From Setoptus koraiensis (Eukaryota > Arthropoda), in assembly GCA_048013815.1 (NCBI GenBank), contig CM106586.1, positions 21,390,001-21,454,000 on the forward strand: a stretch of 64,000 bases of DNA. Reading direction: 5' to 3'. A program made the translations under genes and the position numbers. The notes under the pieces were generated by a model, which was not told the DNA's origin, searched no databases, and saw only the letters and a program-made list of their open reading frames with translations. This document shows, one piece after another, positions 52,949 through 64,000 of the stretch; position 1 is the stretch's first letter, and every line of letters begins with the position of its first letter.

Positions 52949-54950
52949 ATGGTAGAAGTAAACGAATGCGCCAGCAGCAAGGCGACAATTAGCCAACAAG
53001 CCGATAACAATGATCAAAACAACAATTCTCTAGATGTATCCGACTTGATTAGATTCGAGGCACCCTCAAAAATCGCTCAATTTTACACAGACAAATGTAT
53101 TTTAGTCACCGGAGGCACAGGCTTCATAGGAAAGGTAACTAGCGTACACGTTGTGGCGGCCCCAATGGAGCGAGCACTGCAGTCATTGGGCCAATCAATT
53201 AACTTTCTCTCTTGATCCTCTCTCTCGTCATCCCTTGTGAATCCCTTGTAAATGCCTTGCGAATCTCTTGTGCGCGCCAGGTTTTAATTGAAAAGCTGTT
53301 GCGCTCGTGCGACGGCCTCAAATGTATATACGTGCTCATGAGGCCGTCCAACGGAAGATCGGCCTCTCAACGCCTGGACGACATGCTCTCCAAGAGGCCA
53401 TTTGATCTCAATTTATCGAAACAAAGCGTCGCCCATAAATTAAAAGCAATAGAGTGCGACCTGTCGCAAGCCGGCCTGGCGCTCAGTGACACCGATCTGG
53501 CCACCCTCAAGGACAACGTGTCCATTGTTTTCCACGTGGCGGCCTCTGTCAAATTCGACGCATCTCTCAGGTGAGTTCTCAGGTGAAATCTCCACACTCT
53601 ACATGTGAAATATCCAGTCTGCAATTGATAATGATGCTAAACCGAAAATAATTGCTCTCAATTGTCGTCGCCAGGGAAAACATGAAACATAACGTCGAGG
53701 CCACACGCGAGCTGCTCGTGGTGGCCAGCCAGTTCAGCAAGCTGGTCAGCTTCGTGCACGTGTCGACGGCCTACTCCAACTGTCAGCTGCGCAACATCGA
53801 TGAAATAGTCTACGAGATGGACATTGAGCACCACCAGGACATAATGCGGGCCAAGGGCTACCTGGACGGGGACCTCACAAGCCCGGCCTCAACAAGCGGC
53901 AACAACAGCGAGGCGGCGGCGGCTCAGTCCGAGCCGCAGCAGCGGCACAACAGTAGCGGCCCGCCAAAACCGGCCCGCCGTCAAACACAATACTCGGCAC
54001 TTTTGGAGCACCGGCCCAACACGTACACCTACACAAAGGCGCTGGCCGAGAGCGTCATAAATCAATACAAGGACAAGCTGAATATTGCCATCGCCCGGCC
54101 CTCCATTGTTACGTCCGCGATGCGGGAGCCGGCCGTCGGCTGGGTCGACACATACAACGGACCAATCGGACTGTCCATAATGGGCGCGTTGGGTATTTTG
54201 CAGAGCATCGATGTCAACAGCGAGGTCGTGTTTGACTTGATTCCGGTGGACATAGTGGCCAATTCGCTCATTAACATTGCCTGGTGCATCGCGGAACACC
54301 CAAACAAGTTTGCGTCGAAGGTGTTCAATTTGACCAGCGGAAAAGAGAACCCGTGCTCCTTTTATGAGTACTTTCAGGCGGGCCGCGACGAGGCCCACAT
54401 GAAACCGTCGGTGCGCGTCACCCGGCCCATACTCACCATACCCAAGCAGCGCGGCAAGAATGCCTTCACGCACTGGCTACACAAAATATTCACCCATTTG
54501 CTGTTCGCTTACATAATGGACTTCTTTTTTTCGCTATCCGGTCAAAAACGCGTCATGGTAAGCATGGTGCGAAAGATGCATCACGCCAACAAGATATTTG
54601 AATATTTTTGCTCAAATCAGTGGTTTTTTACCGGAGATAATATGCAACAATTGCGTCAGCTAATGAGCGAAACCGATCTGGAAACATTTAATTGTAACGT
54701 GCAAAGTATCGATTGGAATGTGTACGCTCGCACCAGTTGGCTCGGTTGTCGGCGCTACATTTTGCGCGAGGACGACTCGACCATTGAGCTGGCCAAGAGG
54801 AAATACTCAAAGGTTTGCCTGGCCTATTGGCTGGCGAAATTGTTGCTGGTGCTGCTGGTCACTCTGGTGGCCATTGTGTGCTGTTCGCCTCACCTGTATC
54901 TGTCCAGTTTAATTTGTTTGCCCTGCTATAGCATAGTGTATCTGTTGTAA
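52949..54950 (+). CDS. Fatty acyl-CoA reductase (alcohol-forming)
   Basis: Three exons, 52949-53134, 53281-53570 and 53675-54950 (phases 0 and 2), give 583 residues. The Rossmann NADPH site TGGTGFIGK is at 54-62. Further FAR blocks are YVLMRP, VFHVAASVKFD.SLRENMKHNVEATRELL, FVHVSTAYSNC, the catalytic Tyr276-x3-Lys280 (YTYTK), ARPSIV and GWVDTYNGPIG. The FAR_C domain follows and the protein ends in hydrophobic helices. A Ser/Ala/Gln/Pro-rich insert at ~228-262 sits between the Rossmann core and the Tyr-Lys pair. FARs reduce acyl-CoA to fatty alcohol for waxes, ether lipids or pheromones, on ER or peroxisome membranes. Its position between two elongases suggests a shared lipid pathway. Exon 3 is noticeably more GC-rich than exon 1. 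Confidence 0.95.
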
Positions 54951-56180
54951 TTGCTAGTCTTGTTGTGTGTATCTGTGTAATTATTATCTTATATAATTAT
55001 ATTATTAGCAACTTGTTACTGCAAATCAGGCTACTCGGCGCAGTTGTTTTTATTATATTATATACTTACTTATATTTAAGCTACCTGTATCGCTGCGACA
55101 GCAACAAAATAACAACATTGCATCGGTCCGAATAGGCTTATATCTTAATGTATTGTTTTGCAAGCGGCCGACTTTGTACAACTTTTTATAAAACTTAAAT
55201 GCCAAACCTGTTGAACGCGAACCAAATGCTCCTATGCTGCTTCTTGGCTCTCCTCTAACTGAGCTACCCTGAGTCGAACGGCTGCCATTTGATTGGTGCA
55301 GTCACCTGTTCGAATTTCGTGCTGCTTCCATTTCCATTTCGGCTCATTCGTGGCCGTTTTGCGGCCAAAAGCCTGACGACGTCACGGTTTGAGAAGCGGC
55401 CGTCTTGAGTTTCGGCCGTTTCTCCGAAACATGGTGATGGCTACAATCTCGATTTCGACGCTTGTTTCCCCCGAAGCTCCAACGGCTCTCTTTGCACTGA
55501 TAATTCGTTATTGACATCTTTTTGAGATATCTGTGTCAGAGCCAACTGTTCTGCACTGAACAGTTTGCCTCGTCGGCCGAAATCACTGGCCGCACTTGTT
55601 AGTGGCTGCTTATATTCACGGGACACTACAATCAATCGTTATAATACAACTCAAGGCAAGGCGAAAAGGATTATTGTGATCAGTTGGTGATCGCCGTCGT
55701 CTCAAGTCGTCATTTTTCATAGAAACCCGATATAACTACTTACAAGACTAATATGCACATCATTTGCTGTCTGAGTAGCGTTCAATTAACGTTTTTCCTC
55801 AAGTACGAACTGTAAATGCACACAAACTAGACATAGACTAGACTTTGATGAAATAGACATGCAGATCCGAGTGCTTTTCCAGCAATAGTCACCGTTAAAT
55901 GCGTTCAAAGTTTCAGTATCGGGCGATATTGCTATGCTGGCAAACATCACCCAAAACAATAGCAATAATCGAAAACAAATTTGACGCCTAACATTGGCAA
56001 AGTAAATCAATTAGCAAAAGAGCTACATTGATCGCTAATTAATTGATTATAAGTAATTTCTATTTAGAGAGAAAAATTTTTGCTTTGCTATCCACAATAA
56101 GTGCCACGTATTCATCTCAATCGCAAACAAGATAGATAGCAAATTCTGAAATAACTGCAAAACAAACCGTGACAGCAAAA
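54951..56180. other. Intergenic between reductase and ELOVL 2
   Basis: No coding exon seen. It holds the reductase 3' UTR and the ELOVL 2 promoter (a TTATAAG at about 56047). Confidence 0.55.
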
Positions 56181-57081
56181 ATGGGTTCAATCCAACGTCA
56201 AGCCAACGTAACTGACAATTGGCAGTACTTTGACGACAATGGTGAGTTCAGCAACGCATAACATGATTGCTGGTGGCAAAAACTGTAAAAAGAAAAAAAT
56301 GCATAGCCATCATATCTAATTATAATCATTCTGTCATTATCTACTCTCAGAGCGATTCTTTTTCTTGAGAAATCCAGAGAGAGTTGTTGTCTGCGTGATG
56401 GGCTATTTTACAATTTTAGGTCTATTAAAACTATTTATGCGATTCAGAGGACCCTTTGAGCTACTGACACCAATTCGTCTGTACAACTTTTCCCTGGTTG
56501 TCATCAATTTTCTAATGACATTGTATACGTTGTCAAAAACAGACTATGGCTTGGACTTTTTACGCTGCCATCCACAGAAATTCGTCACTATGGGCCCCGT
56601 GGCAAGAATCTGTGATTTATATATTGCAACCAGGGTTTTTGAATTTCTAGAGACGTTCTTTTTTGCGCTGAGAAAAAAAGACAATCAAATATCTTTTTTG
56701 CATGTTTTTCATCATACCTACGTGCCACTAATAGGTATCACTATGGCCTACGATGTTACTAGCCCGGTGGTTTTAGTTGCAGTGTTATATAATTCAATTA
56801 TACACGTCGTTATGTATTCATACTATGCAATGGCCACCTACGCAAACCTTAAACCGTTTCTCTGGTGGAAGAAACATTTAACTGGATTACAATTAGTACA
56901 ATTTTCTATCATGATGGCACTTGGTGCCTATCAAGTGCTTCTGTTCATTAGAGACAAATGCGAATATAAGCCATACAAAGCGGCCTGTCTGACATTCCTC
57001 ACTGGCTTTGTATTCATGGTATTGTTTGTCAATTTCTACATACAGTCATATATGCAGCAAAACAAAAAGAAGAGCCAATAA
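56181..57081 (+). CDS. ELOVL-type very-long-chain fatty acid elongase 2
   Basis: Two exons, 56181-56241 and 56351-57081 (phase 1, 109-nt intron), give 263 residues. HVFHH is at 138-142 and is preceded by TRVFEFLETFFF, with Glu where the family usually has Asp. YNSIIHVVMYSYY and TGLQLVQ are intact. The start is the ATG of exon 1 (MGSIQRQANVTDNWQ), which precedes the family's first helix normally. As in ELOVL 1, AATAAA (57077-57082) overlaps the stop. The gene is diverged from ELOVL 1, so this is an old duplication. Confidence 0.95.
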
Positions 57082-57098
57082 ACACTCTCAGATCCTAT

Positions 57099-57366
57099 AT
57101 GCTGATGATTGGAACTCTCAATCAAATTGCTTTCACAGATATCATCAATACTGTTCTTGTTCACTTATTTCTCTATCAATTTTTCTTGTATGGTCTGCCT
57201 GTTAACATCAGCACCCAATTTTAGACCATCATTCCGTTATTTCAATTTACCTACAACACTATTAAGAATGCTCGGTGCTGGAGCAACGATGTTCGTCATA
57301 AACTCTTTATACGAAGCCCAATTCAAACAGCGACTGTCTCCTAACTCTTCTACTCAAAGGTTCATC
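57099..57366 (+). pseudogene. Chimeric fragment: SLC12A9 exon piece fused to CDK piece
   Basis: 57099-57312 copies 43525-43734 (SLC12A9 exon 2) with about five substitutions and a 4-nt insertion TTTC at 57131-57134 that breaks the frame. 57313-57366 copies 46215-46268 (the CDK gene, read antisense) with no difference. The two pieces keep their genomic order and plus orientation but lose the ~2.5 kb between them, joined at a single shared C. It starts 18 nt after the ELOVL 2 stop. It is not expected to code for a product. Confidence 0.9.
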
Positions 57367-58055
57367 TTTCGTTGAAACATCATGATCACTGTTTCCCATT
57401 TTATATCGCCATCTACATTACAGTATTATTACGGTCGCATCACAAATCAGATCCAATCGATCGTGATCACGCAACATGACATCCGAAATACAGTTTGTTT
57501 CTGAATACTTGCACTAGACAATTTTTCCAGCCCAAATTCGTTGCGATTTTTGCCCGACAGATGCTGTTAGTGTCGACTGGAGAAACTCTAATCACACCTA
57601 GATTATTAGATTCTTCGAGTCAATCTGAGCGAATAAAATAAAAGTAGCCCCATTGGGCGCATGTCTCAACACGCTCCACTGGGGCTACTTTCTAACCGTG
57701 GTTCCGTGTGGGGCCCTGCTCGCGGTAACAAGTCAATTCTGTCCATGTGTTCGCACTTAATCCAAGCTGAGCAGATAAAGTGAGCCCCATGCAATCGATA
57801 CGAAAATTCTCGTCAATTTAGTGAGAAATCTAAACCAAAACCGTTCAGCTCAAACTCGATCGATACTTCCAATTGAGCGTTACAGTTAGTTCGTTGAACT
57901 TTCCTTGCCAGTAGTGAATATCTGCAACGAAAAAGAGAATTTAAACAGCCGAAAAAACAAGATAGTGGCAGCAAGATAGTGGTAGAAAAGTTTTGAGTTT
58001 CGCATTTCAAGCAAATTTCTAGATTGTCAAGTCAATCAGTCAAAACCAGCGAAAA
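57367..58055. other. Intergenic upstream of the BMP-type gene
   Basis: No coding exon. It holds a strong hairpin (57641-57691) and a GGGCCC at 57711, at the border where the GGGCCC-rich regime resumes. Confidence 0.55.
57641..57691. repeat. Hairpin, 11-bp stem plus inner stem
   Basis: AAAGTAGCCCC (57641-57651) pairs with GGGGCTACTTT (57681-57691). Inside, TGGGCG pairs with CGCTCCA with one bulged base, leaving a ~12-nt loop. The size fits a small foldback RNA or the ends of a tiny inverted-repeat element. Confidence 0.8.
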
Positions 58056-59253
58056 ATGTACGTTCCAATTAAATTGGTTAGGAAGCGAAAGCGCTTCAAA
58101 ATGAACTCGCTCACCGTAAGCGCGTGCATATATTCTCATTTGTTACTTGTTTGTTGTTGTTGTTTTGTGGTTTGCACGAGCACAATTGTGGCCACGCAAC
58201 CGTTAGTGTTTAACTATTCGGAGAAATCATCATGCGAGCAATTTTCCAACGAGGTATCATTGATACAAACACTGCAAGAAACCTGTCACATGTTACAGTG
58301 GAGCAGCGCCAGGCTGAGCCACTGGCTACTGTCCGACGGTCAATTAACTAACGGTGGAAAAGCTGACCACTGGTCATCTGATGACCCCCGGTCGGAGCAG
58401 CATCATCGTTTATGTCTGCATCGCCAGCGCCAAAATTCAAGAAGGGGCCAGCGGCACACAGTGAAAAAATTCTGTCACAATCTGTCGGCGGATTACATCG
58501 ACGAAAACAATCATCACATAATCAGCGTTGATAATAAATACACAACAATTTGCAATAGATTACTGGACGCCATTCGGGCCAGCAAGAGACAAGCGAGGTA
58601 TTTGGGTGGCCGTCGGCACCGACGCTGGCACCGCCGGCACCACCGGCCAATGGCCAATGGTGACAGGCGTCATTTACATAGAGCACAAAGCGATCGAAGC
58701 AGATATCGGCGACACAGACCCAATTATTCCCTCGATAAGTCAGAAAATAATCTGACTGTGTGGCACTTTATGCAAAACGCTCTGGCCATCAGCTCTGGCC
58801 ACAACGATTCGCTCGAGTCGCGAACTCGAGTCACACAAGACGCGCACGACAGCAAGCTCTACAGTGACGACTTGGAAATGGATAAGAAAAACTTTGAGAT
58901 ATTGCGCACATTTGACGCATATCTAATGAGATTCGTGCAAAGTGACAAAAACACAACAACAACAATGAAAACGCCGAACAATTCAAATGGAGCAGACCCC
59001 ATTTCGGAGTCTCACCACAGCAACAGCAAACCGCCAGACCAATCGGATGAATTGTTTGTGCCGCCTTACATGATCAATTTGTACAACAGATTAACCGATC
59101 CTGTTTCGGGACAAACGTTGCAAGCGTTGCCCTATTATGCAAAACTGGTGCGAAGTTTCTCGCTCGACATCAAATACTATTCACGCACACACACAAACAA
59201 TGCAGAGCATGAAAATAATGGTGAAAATTTCGGCTTGAATATCGTGCCACAAG
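58056..59253 (+). CDS. TGF-beta/BMP-type ligand, first coding exon with prodomain start (partial)
   Basis: About 399 codons up to donor AAG|GTAAGT at 59253/59254, phase 1. A second ATG at 58101 (MNSLTVSAC) would place the signal peptide (SHLLLVCCCCFVVCTST) right at the N-terminus and may be the true start. A ~300-residue low-conservation region follows. It contains a very Arg/His-rich stretch (~185-225) and no recognisable domain. At ~333-365, LFVPPYMINLYNRLTD and LVRSFSLDI match the 'YMLDLYxR ... VRSF' start of BMP2/4/Dpp-type prodomains. The prodomain rest, furin site and cysteine-knot ligand would be on a later exon beyond 64 kb. The BMP subfamily is uncertain. Confidence 0.6.
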
Positions 59254-62200
59254 GTAAGTCTAGAAGAGCAAAAGTTGGGCCAGAAAAAACTGAACCAACG
59301 CCACCAAAAGCCTTTTTTCGCGCATTTTTTCTCTCCGCTTTATCTTTGAGTAATCCCAACTAATTGAGCCCGGCGTCCGCGCAAAATTAGCTAGTCCACT
59401 TTTTGCGCTTCAATTCGCTTGCTCCGACCAAGCCCGTCGACAAACGTAACGATGCTGATAATGGTCTGTTATTTTCGAGTATAAATGCAAACAGTGCCGT
59501 CTCGCCTCCATTGTTTGGGCCCAGAAACGCCAGTCCGGACAGTGCTTGAGCTTAATTAGTCGGCGTCTGCTGCAACAAGGAAGTTTAACGTTCAAAATAA
59601 AGCTATTGCCATCGGATACTTCGACAATGGCGCCGCTCTGTGGCGCGCCATATAGTGTTGATGAGTGTCTAATATAACTTATTTCTGTCGAGCATCCAGA
59701 TATTGTGTTTGGAATTTCGGTTGTGGCTGCGAGACAAATAAAACCATTGGAGGCTCCGTAAGTTTTCGGACCCCGTTCGATAGTGTGTGGCTGTTGTAGG
59801 GCGATCATTTTCAAATGTTTCAGACAATTTCTGGACAATTGCCTTCGCCAAATGAAACGGTTCCAACGGAGACCCGCGTTTCCAGCCAGAAACTGATTGA
59901 ATTTGTGACGTTTCGGAAGTGCGTGCGCGCAACATCGCAACCGCTAGTCGGCACAGGAGAGATTCTGGGCAAGCGGAAATAGAAGAGAAAAACCAATCGA
60001 CGTTTGCGATAAATGAAGAGGCGCACACAATGGCCTCGTGGTAGCACATTGAGCAACACTGAAGCACCTCCATATGTAAATAAGCTGTTAGCGGTCCTTA
60101 TGAAAGCAAGCAAACCTCCAAAATGAGGCCCGTCTTCCATCTATGAGGCCCGTTTGAGACGGGCGTGATATCGATCGACTCTGTCAATTGCAATATAGCA
60201 ATATAACAATTGGCCAGCTGTTCAATGGGCCGATTGATTGTCCACTCATGGCGTCGCATTAATATTCGCGATATTTACATAGTTGTATTAATATTATGCA
60301 AAGCGTCATCCACAAAATGTCGTTATATGATACGAGAATTCTTCAATCATATTTCTGATCCACTGATAGCAACCATGACATGAGGAAATGTTGCTGTCTC
60401 AAAATGTGTTGGCGAGATGTTGTTGTCGCTAAACGCACAATCAATGGTCAGTAGTCGTCCGATTTGAATAGTATTGCGTTTTTCGAAATTCGCGAAAATT
60501 CCAGAAACCGAATACATCTTGGTGGCTTGCAAGGGAAATCCGTCTTGCAGCAACACTCTTGTTTACTCACTCAAACAGCCAGTGCTATAGTCTTCGTGGA
60601 CATGGCAGCGATTATCAGGTGCCGCTAATCTAATAATGGGGCCCCGTAAATGAGTGCTATGTACTCGCATTCATTTATGAAAACGTGCATAGATCCTGAT
60701 TGAGCCAGACAAAATAGGATAATTTCATTTATTTCCTTGGAAAGCATGCTTGTACCGCCCCAAAATAGCAGCTCCATTGTCGGTGCACACGAGATGAATA
60801 CCGGCCCGTCTCTCTGTATCTATAAATATCTCACACATACTTTTTCACACTGTGCGGACCTCAATTCGTCGAAGTCGGCAATCAAGTGCGCGCATAGGCT
60901 TCGCTAGAGAATCTTTCGCTCCAATTTCGTGCAGATTCATGGGGGTTCCAAATCGCACCCGCTTGGCTGCAGATGGAGTCCGTTCGAACAGACTTGCACG
61001 AGCACGATGGGTTTGGTATTTGATTAGAGAGACGCCACTGAAATCGCTTGCGCCAGGCAAAAGAGTAATTGTTCGAGCCACTGTTATTCTGAGAAACATC
61101 GTTCTCTCAGTGGTGGAAATGCGTATTTTTAGCCAGTTTTTCCCATGTAGTCGCGTTTGCCGCTCAACGCGTGTTCGGGATAAAATGTCGGAACACTTTC
61201 CCCTTCACTGTCTCCTGGATCTGGCACGAAAACAAGAGCTTTCATGCGTTTGGAGTTATCGGTTTCTGGTGCTTGAGTGTAGTAGGGTCAACCGAAAAAA
61301 TTTGCTAGAGCACCGTTTTTTTTTTGAAATTTTTACATTTTTAATTGATTCGGTGCGAACAAATTGACTCAAACTCGGCAGCTCAAACGCCCCCATCCTT
61401 TCAGGCCGAAAAAGCGTACGAAAACGTAAGAATGCGACAAACTCTCGTTCGCTTGAGGGCAGATCGATTTGCATAAAGAGCAATGGTGCGACAACATTTC
61501 GGTGCCCGTGCCGTATTCCGTCGCGTTCGCACCAACCATATATGCCTAACCTGAGCCGTATATACTCAACCTGAGCCGTACATACTCAACCTGAACCGTA
61601 TATACTTATCCGATGCATCGCACTAATAAAGATTCCGCGTTTGTGGAGCGCGGCAAGTTTATCTCTTTGTTTTCATTGTGGCGAGTGGGTAGCGAGCCGA
61701 GCGCGGGAGCCCCACAACAGGGTGTTCATGCAATGTGCCATTGCCAGTTGAGTGGTCCACTATTATATAACAATTTATATAGAAGGTAGCACCGAGGCGA
61801 AGTGGCAAAATGAGAGAGGCGGCCCCAATTGAGCCGGTCGTGCTCAATTGAAGAACAATTACGCAATAGTCGCTGGCTAAAATATCGCGGCCCGCGATGA
61901 TGAGGCATCATTATTTGTGTCCGACGTGCTATTATATATATTTTATTTGGACGCTAAAACGGGGACGCGCACACCATGATAAAACGCCTGTCTGGCCGTG
62001 TGTTTTTTGCCCCATGAAGAGGGATGCTCCGTCTGCAGTTTGTTCAACAAACTTTGTTGGGGCCGGCAACCGGCAAGTTGATGATTGTGTTACCAAGTGG
62101 CGGCCGCAATTCTCTTCGTGGGGCCCATTGTTGTCAATGGTGGCGCTGTTGTTGTTGTCGTGCCACGACGGGTAACCGGGTGCTCGGGCCGGCCTCGCAT

Positions 62201-64000
62201 GTCGCTTTGTCGCGGCGACAACTCGCTAGGTGGGCCCCGCCGATCAAATCGATCGCTGTCGTGGCAACACAACTGGCGAGCCGCCAGCGAACATGATTAA
62301 ATCAAGCTGATGGGCCCCTGTCTCAACTCTTCGGTTTCCAGCAAAACAGCGCGAGCAGCGGCGCACACAGCGAGCTAAGTGCTCAATGATTAGAAGCATC
62401 TCTCTCGTCTGCCAGGCGCCTCTTTCAGGCCGCGACGCTGGCTGGGGCCTGCGACGCGCCGGGAAATGTCATCGCCGCCACGACATTCCTACTGGGCCTC
62501 AGTGGGAAGCTGGCGCGGCGCGGCGCGTTAATTCACTCGCCGATTGTTGTTGCCGTTTCTCCACTTGGAGGCTCGCCGGCGGAGACACGCGGGCTGACAC
62601 ACTCAATCTAGCCGATCTAACCGACATAGTTGTGCATGCTCCTTGGGCCCCCTGTTTTTTCTCTGGCCCCGCCGATTTGTCGCAAAACGTATGTTCGCTG
62701 TTGGGCTGTTTAATTGGTATTGTTGGCTCGCAAACGAACGATTGAGCTCGCCAACTGACAACAACCGATTCGGCCAGCGGGCCCCTCCTATAATGTCAAT
62801 CATGGGCCCAAATCGATATATTCTGGTTGCAGCCGCTGGCTGTTTCTGGCGCACCAGAATCCGTGTGCCCCCGCCAGGGCAACACACTCACGGACGAATG
62901 CACCGAATGCACTTGCCATGGCGCCCAACGGATATGAATTTATTGGCTAGTAGTGGGCCTCGTTGTGATACTTTTTCGCATTGGCCCGTGTCAATTGGAA
63001 TTGCTTCGTTTTCTGGCGGCGATTTCGGGCGCCAATTGGGGCCCATCTCTAATGTGTGTCGGGCAATTATCGCCGCCGCTCGGCTGCTTGTCGCCGGCGT
63101 TTCGGGCCGGCTAAGCGGCGGGGCGCCAACAGTTGAGAGCCGCCTCGTGGCAGCACCTGTGAATGAATGATGATAACAGCGCGCGCTTCGGTGCCACCGA
63201 AGGGGCGACGCGGCTCACAAGGTGACGCGCACTCTGTTGTTTATGTGTTGTTGTTGTTGTTGTCATCGTTATTGGCCCTCACAATGATCGATTCAATTAT
63301 CCATGTTGTCCGACAAGCGATGACATAATACTGGCAAGTCATTCGTCGTCAGCGCAAACAATGCTTGCCAGTGGTGCACTTGGTGAATCGCTGGCTTCCA
63401 ATCCGTCGTATTATCCCAACATCATCCCCACCTTGCTCGCGCCTCCACTGTTTTCTATGCACGTGACACGTGCTATACCGGCATAATACGGTATAAATAT
63501 TTAATTACGCCCCAATATCCGAAATTAATGCATGTTATACTAGGTGCGCTCGGCAATATATTCATTGCCACTGTGTGGTGCCTGTCGCCAACGGGCCCCC
63601 AAATCTCGTCGGCTGATCATGGGCCCGACTACAATCGTAGATGCACTAATTAATACGTACAGACGTGGCAATTTGTGGCCTGGAAATTTCGCATTATTAT
63701 TCGCACCTCACGCGCCTTGCCTGATGCTCGATCACGTCGTATCACTAACGACGATGCCGATGAAAATTGTTTCGCATGTCAGCGGGCACCTCTAACGAAT
63801 TGCATTCACTGTGGGCACATTGGGCCATAAATATCACGTCACGACGAGCTCGATCGAATCCGTCCGAATTTGCCGAGAGCAAAATATACGAACACTTGGC
63901 AACATTCATTCGCTAATCGGCTTCACCCAAGCGGAGATTCGTGATCCTTTATGCAAGGCACAAACCAAGTGGAATAAGTCACAGAAAAGAGCATGCATAA
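59254..64000 (+). other. GGGCCC-rich presumed intron of the BMP-type gene
   Basis: No exon with family similarity was found to the window end. The composition returns to that of the 17.4-kb intron: GC-rich, with at least 11 GGGCCC between 59517 and 63621. Open frames such as 60852-61367 have no domain and overlap antisense frames. Confidence 0.55.
61535..61610. repeat. 20-bp tandem repeat, about 3.5 units
   Basis: Unit CTGAGCCGTATATACTCAAC with single substitutions. Confidence 0.9.

Noticed and set aside
60852..61367. 171-codon frame considered as a transposase remnant
   Set aside because: No catalytic motif, inverted repeats or target duplication; it overlaps an 84-codon antisense frame.

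Overview
This is animal nuclear DNA, most likely from an arthropod and plausibly an acariform mite. The evidence is GT-AG introns of about 60-125 bp, AATAAA poly(A) signals, TATA/Inr-type promoters, one tRNA-Arg gene, several animal families (Lin-7, Mnt, PCTAIRE-type CDK, SLC12A9, PGAP2, ELOVL, fatty acyl-CoA reductase, an EGF/laminin-G protein and a BMP-type prodomain), and lineage-restricted secreted proteins. The species cannot be fixed from sequence alone.

Layout. Positions 1-22.6 kb hold the 3' half of a pikachurin/agrin-like EGF-laminin G gene on the plus strand. One EGF/poly-Gln exon (2327-2917) is separated by a 17.4-kb intron from five downstream exons (20333-22575). That intron is GC-rich, full of hairpins and short tandem repeats, and very strongly enriched in GGGCCC. 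From 22.8 to 59.3 kb the sequence is more AT-rich and gene-dense. In order it holds a DIX-domain Axin-like gene (-), an orphan secreted protein (+), an orphan Cys-rich protein (+), Lin-7 (+), a seven-exon four-helix membrane protein (+), Mnt (-), tRNA-Arg(UCG), a tandem pair of secreted paralogs (+), PGAP2 (-), SLC12A9 (+), a PCTAIRE-type CDK (-), ELOVL (+), fatty acyl-CoA reductase (+), a second ELOVL (+), a chimeric gene fragment, and the first exon of a BMP/TGF-beta-type ligand (+). From 59.3 kb to the end is presumed intron of that ligand gene, again GC-rich and GGGCCC-rich.

How the genes fit together. Two ELOVL elongases flank a fatty acyl-CoA reductase on one strand, a plausible local set for very-long-chain fatty alcohol or wax synthesis. 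Axin-like and BMP-type genes belong to developmental signalling. Lin-7 is a polarity scaffold, and PGAP2 remodels GPI anchors. Several genes that are multi-exon in most animals (Lin-7, Mnt, PCTAIRE CDK, Axin-like) are uninterrupted here, which points to an intron-poor genome in which the two GGGCCC-rich long introns stand out.

Most notable observations: the GGGCCC word enrichment confined to the two long introns; a tandem branch-point-like array and long AG-free zones before two 3' splice sites; a 40-bp perfect palindrome and a 20/21-bp hairpin in the long intron; a recent chimeric copy of SLC12A9 and CDK sequence at 57.1-57.4 kb; a PCTAIRE-type kinase carrying a PFTAIRE signature; and an Axin-like protein with no RGS domain.
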